From positions 1-8,143 of the forward strand of contig JAISRK010000048.1 in assembly GCA_031273665.1 (NCBI GenBank): a stretch of DNA of 8,143 bases. Reading direction: 5' to 3'. Position numbers and translations under genes: made by a program. The notes beneath the pieces were generated by a model that made no database searches, was not told the DNA's origin, and worked only from the letters and a program-made list of their open reading frames with translations. How positions within the stretch are numbered: the first letter of the stretch is position 1; every line of letters begins with the position of its first letter. This DNA comes from Holosporales bacterium (GTDB taxonomy: Bacteria; Pseudomonadota; Alphaproteobacteria; UBA3830; JAIRMZ01). This document shows, one piece after another, positions 5,611-8,143 of this stretch.

Positions 5611-6105
5611 CTAGCTCGCTGCTTTTTCCCTAAAAAGGGGAATAGTTTCTTTCCGCTTGCTATCCTCCGTCGCGACTAGTCCTTTCAGGAGGTCCAGAAA
5701 ACGTGACCGTAATTGCGGGTCATTAATACGATAATAAGCACGAATAAGGTCGTACGTCTCGCGGCGTTCTAATGGATCGTGTTCATATCGCTCTCCTTCC
5801 TCGCAGAGAGAAGGAGTAGGAGAGGCGTTTTTATCGCGCAATCCTTCGAAAAAATAAGAAACATCTACTTCCAGAATACGGCTCAATTCCAACAAGCGAC
5901 CAGCGCTGATTCTATTGATGCCTCGCTCGTACTTTTGTACTTGCTGAAAAGTCAGTCCAACGGCTTTTCCCAAACGTTCTTGACTGATTCCCAATACAGA
6001 ACGCCTGACGCGCATACGCGCTCCTACATACTTGTCCACAGCTCCTGGCTGTGCCGCCTGCCGAGAAACGCAGCTTTCACGCTGTTTTGATTGTGTTTTA
6101 AGCAT
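5611..6105 (-). CDS. XRE-family helix-turn-helix transcriptional regulator
   Basis: A 164-residue cytoplasmic DNA-binding protein of the type found beside lnt in many alphaproteobacteria. The Cro/C1-type HTH covers about residues 28-85: VGARMRVRRSVLGISQERLG, then KAVGLTFQQVQKYERGINRI, with the recognition helix around TFQQVQKYE. LELSRILEVDVSYFFEG follows. The N-terminal 25 residues are polar and the C-terminal part is charged and helical, including the RETYDLIRAYYRINDPQLR segment seen in this group. The ATG at 6105 is preceded by GGAGG (6115-6111) at 5 bases; an in-frame GTG at 6117 would overlap this site and is unlikely. Target genes are unknown. Palindromes upstream (6183-6203) are possible self-regulation sites. 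In many relatives metK follows this gene; here cca-derived debris does. Confidence 0.9.
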   Translation of the reverse strand: MLKTQSKQRESCVSRQAAQPGAVDKYVGARMRVRRSVLGISQERLGKAVGLTFQQVQKYERGINRISAGRLLELSRILEVDVSYFFEGLRDKNASPTPSLCEEGERYEHDPLERRETYDLIRAYYRINDPQLRSRFLDLLKGLVATEDSKRKETIPLFREKAAS

Positions 6106-6129
6106 CTCCCCCTCCACCCTTCAGTGCAG

Positions 6130-6155
6130 AGTATATTTTACTCATAAAAAGTCAA
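6130..6155 (-). promoter_or_regulatory. possible promoter of the XRE regulator
   Basis: On the minus strand TTGACT (6155-6150) and TATACT (6135-6130) each match 5 of 6 consensus positions. They lie 25 bases or more upstream of the ATG at 6105. The spacer of 14 is shorter than the usual 16-18, so activity may need the regulator itself or another factor, or one of the boxes is coincidental. Confidence 0.33.
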
Positions 6156-6182
6156 TGCGCTTTGTAACAAAACGGAAATATT

Positions 6183-6203
6183 CAACCTGTGGTTGTATAT
6201 ACA
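6183..6203. promoter_or_regulatory. palindromic sites between lnt and the XRE gene, possible operator
   Basis: CAACC-TGT-GGTTG (6183-6195) is a perfect interrupted palindrome. It overlaps TGTATATACA (6194-6203), a perfect 10-base palindrome. TTCAAC occurs on both sides (6181-6186 and 6210-6215). They lie just after the lnt stop and about 80 bases upstream of the XRE start. XRE proteins bind such dyads as dimers, so self-regulation is a reasonable guess. The first palindrome could equally be a weak terminator hairpin for lnt. Confidence 0.35.
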
Positions 6204-6210
6204 CATTTAT

Positions 6211-7749
6211 TCAACTTAACATTGTACTTCTCCGCCTTTCTTTGATTTTATTTGGTATATAACGAAGAAAAACAGCTAAAATACAATATACTATTATGAA
6301 AGGAAAACTTCCTAAGTATGAAAAAAGTGGTGGATATTTTGTGGGGACCGGTAATACACAATCCCGATATTCTGTGACATAGAGAGGCAGACTGACGGTT
6401 TCTTCCCCGACAGCTGTGAACACACACGTCTTTCCCGTGTTTGCGACCTGAACGAGCGGAACCCCTTCCTCTATAGCACGAAAGCGGCAAATATGAGCGT
6501 GTTGGTACGGTTCTGAAGAACGCCCAAACCACGCATCGTTGGTAATGTTGAGCAGCCATTCTGTGCGATTCCTAAAAAAGGGGAAATTCCGTGGAAATAC
6601 TACTTCATAGCATATAAGAGGGGTGCATTTTGGCACATTCGGAAGCGTCATGTTCCACCATAGGCCATTTGTACCAGGAGAGGTGTCTGCAAGCCCAAGC
6701 CCTTGTGCAACACGCTGGATGGGCAGAAATCCGGCATAAGGGACGTAGTCTCCAAACGGCAGGAGCCGCACTTTATCGTACTGAGCAAGAAGATGCCCCG
6801 ATGCATCGAGCGCCATCAGACAATTACGCACCTCTTTTTGCTCTTGGCGCAACGCGCCCATCAGCAATATCTGTGAAGGAGCAAGACATTGTCCTAAAAA
6901 GAGTGACAGATTGGAGTGTGGCTCAAAAAGAAAAGGAAAAGCGGCTTCTGGCCAAACAATAATGTGAGGAAGGGTGTCAGCGCCCCCGCGGCTTAAATCG
7001 AGGTATGTTTCTAAATGGCGCATTCGTAAGGGTGCTTTCCACTTCACTTCTTGCGGAATGTTTCCTTGAACAAGGCGCAATACGAGGGGATGAGGCCGTT
7101 CTTCATACGTGACGCACCGCAACCGTAATGTGCCCAATCCGCATACAACGCAAAACAAAAGGCAAGCCGCGACAATGGGCGTTTTCCACACGTCGTGTTG
7201 CCTTCTCCAAGCTTCCCCGAATAGCGCTCCCAGTAGTACCGTAAAAAAGCTCACCCCGTGGATGCCCCCATAAGCCGCTATTTGCAGGATGGAGAGAGGC
7301 CACAGCCATGTATACCCCACAAGTATCCAGGGAAATCCTGTAAAAAGCTGTCCCATCAACCATTCTGCAATTGTCCATTGCGCGGCCATCAACGCAGGTC
7401 CGCGTTTCCAGGAAGATGCAAAAAAAAGTTGTATTTTAGACGTTAAACCTGTGTACAGAGCGAGATATCCCGGTAAAATGAGGCAGACTATAGGGATGAA
7501 AGCCACAAACCGCGGCCAATTAAATGTAAGCGGCGTATAGAGCCAATATAAGCATGCCAACGCTTGCCCAAAACCGAAATACCAGCCTAACTTGAAGCGG
7601 TGTGTTTCCGTGGAGAGACTTTTATAAAGCCAGGCAAGCGCCAATAACAGAGCGGGTGTGCAGTGGATGGGCGCAAACCCTAGCCCTGCTACGCCACCCC
7701 ACAAAAAAGCGGCAAAATAACGGCGCTGCGTATTATGGAGAGGCGGCAT
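6211..7749 (-). CDS. lnt: apolipoprotein N-acyltransferase
   Basis: An inner-membrane enzyme that adds the third acyl chain, from phospholipid, to the N-terminal Cys of lipoproteins. With the ATG at 7749 it has 512 residues, the same as E. coli Lnt. The first 210 residues hold several hydrophobic membrane segments, starting FLWGGVAGLGFAP. A periplasmic nitrilase-like domain follows, with the catalytic triad visible: E268 in VWPEA, K326 in YDKVRLLPFGDYVPY and C380 in LICYE. NDAWFG (404-409) and VANTG (435-439) are further family motifs. A last membrane segment (about 482-497) precedes a basic tail. The start overlaps the corC stop by 17 bases. No ribosome-binding site is clear, so translational coupling to corC is likely. 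An upstream GTG at 7830 would add 27 residues not usual in the family. Confidence 0.94.
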   Translation of the reverse strand: MPPLHNTQRRYFAAFLWGGVAGLGFAPIHCTPALLLALAWLYKSLSTETHRFKLGWYFGFGQALACLYWLYTPLTFNWPRFVAFIPIVCLILPGYLALYTGLTSKIQLFFASSWKRGPALMAAQWTIAEWLMGQLFTGFPWILVGYTWLWPLSILQIAAYGGIHGVSFFTVLLGALFGEAWRRQHDVWKTPIVAACLLFCVVCGLGTLRLRCVTYEERPHPLVLRLVQGNIPQEVKWKAPLRMRHLETYLDLSRGGADTLPHIIVWPEAAFPFLFEPHSNLSLFLGQCLAPSQILLMGALRQEQKEVRNCLMALDASGHLLAQYDKVRLLPFGDYVPYAGFLPIQRVAQGLGLADTSPGTNGLWWNMTLPNVPKCTPLICYEVVFPRNFPFFRNRTEWLLNITNDAWFGRSSEPYQHAHICRFRAIEEGVPLVQVANTGKTCVFTAVGEETVSLPLYVTEYRDCVLPVPTKYPPLFSYLGSFPFIIVYCILAVFLRYIPNKIKERRRSTMLS

Positions 7750-8143
7750 ATGTCTGTGGAGCCGTCGAAAGGCGTATACCAACACGCACGATATGCCGCG
7801 GATCGGCTTCAAAAACCTCAAAAATGACACCCCTAGGATGTACTAAATGTTCTCCACGTTGGGGAATACATCCCGCTAAAAGCGTAACAAGCCCGCCTAA
7901 AGTATCTACCTCTGGTAGTTCCGCGCTGTCATCTTCTAAAGGAACACGCAAAGGAATGCCGAGGACTTTTTCACATTCATCAATGGGAAGCTTGGCATCC
8001 GCGATGTATATGCCATCTGAGCGACGCACGATCGTGGGAACACTCCCTTCTTCCTGAATATCTCCCACTAATTCGCTGACAACGTCTCTTAGGGTGATCA
8101 GTCCGTCAATACCGCCAAATTCGTCAACAACCATCACCATAGG
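7733..8143 (-). CDS. corC: CorC/HlyC-family CBS-domain protein, C-terminal part (5' end outside the window)
   Basis: The open frame enters from the right edge and ends at TAA (7735-7733), giving 136 residues. PMVMVVDEFGGIDGLITLRD followed by VVSELVGDI is the end of the second CBS domain in CorC-like proteins. It continues into the CorC_HlyC (transporter-associated) C-terminal domain, with a DAKLPIDE segment, DTLGGLVTLLAG and VIFEVFEADPRHIVRVGI. In E. coli, CorC is linked to magnesium and cobalt efflux; the alphaproteobacterial versions are often short soluble proteins of uncertain role. The gene usually follows ybeY and precedes lnt, and it overlaps lnt here. The N-terminal half is not visible, so a membrane domain cannot be excluded. 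Confidence 0.9.
   Translation of the reverse strand, partial: PMVMVVDEFGGIDGLITLRDVVSELVGDIQEEGSVPTIVRRSDGIYIADAKLPIDECEKVLGIPLRVPLEDDSAELPEVDTLGGLVTLLAGCIPQRGEHLVHPRGVIFEVFEADPRHIVRVGIRLSTAPQTYAASP

Noticed and set aside
6630..6962. Plus-strand open frame of 110 codons
   Set aside because: Lies entirely antisense to the nitrilase domain of lnt, whose catalytic motifs are intact.
7602..8057. Plus-strand open frame of 151 codons
   Set aside because: Antisense to the start of lnt and the end of corC. Its low-complexity Ser/Lys-rich product is typical of a shadow frame.
1..8143. CRISPR arrays, insertion sequences, prophage or defence genes
   Set aside because: No regularly spaced repeats, transposase or integrase motifs, or terminal inverted repeats with target duplications were found on reading both strands.

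Overview
The window looks like chromosomal DNA of an alphaproteobacterium with mid-range GC, estimated by eye. The evidence is the order corC, lnt, XRE-family regulator on the minus strand, a UppP of the QxxxE type, and protein sequences resembling alphaproteobacterial homologues. A host-associated, reduced-genome lineage such as Holosporales is possible, because a CoA-pathway gene is fused and compacted and one intergenic region holds a decayed gene fragment. That placement is inference.

Layout, left to right. Positions 1-98 (minus) hold the start of a glutathione S-transferase running off the left edge. It diverges from uppP (167-985) and cca (993-2219), a tightly spaced plus-strand pair for lipid-carrier recycling and tRNA 3'-end maturation. 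Convergent with cca is a minus-strand unit of tRNA-Glu(CTC) followed by trmL, a tRNA wobble 2'-O-methyltransferase. On the plus strand comes a two-domain gene (3078-4049) joining phosphopantetheine adenylyltransferase (CoaD) to a shortened dephospho-CoA kinase (CoaE). A predicted secreted protein of unknown function (4173-5066) follows.

Positions 5067-5610 have no intact gene. They hold an inverted, internally permuted, broken copy of part of cca, a terminator-like hairpin, and two imperfect palindromes able to fold. The rest is the minus-strand block: corC C-terminus (cut by the right edge), lnt (overlapping corC) and, after about 100 bases with palindromic sites, the XRE regulator.

Functional themes: tRNA processing (cca, tRNA-Glu, trmL), envelope maintenance (uppP, lnt, corC) and CoA synthesis. 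The most notable points are the CoaD-CoaE fusion, which has the same domain order as animal CoA synthase but an unusually short kinase half, and the permuted cca fragment. No mobile element, CRISPR array or defence system was recognised.
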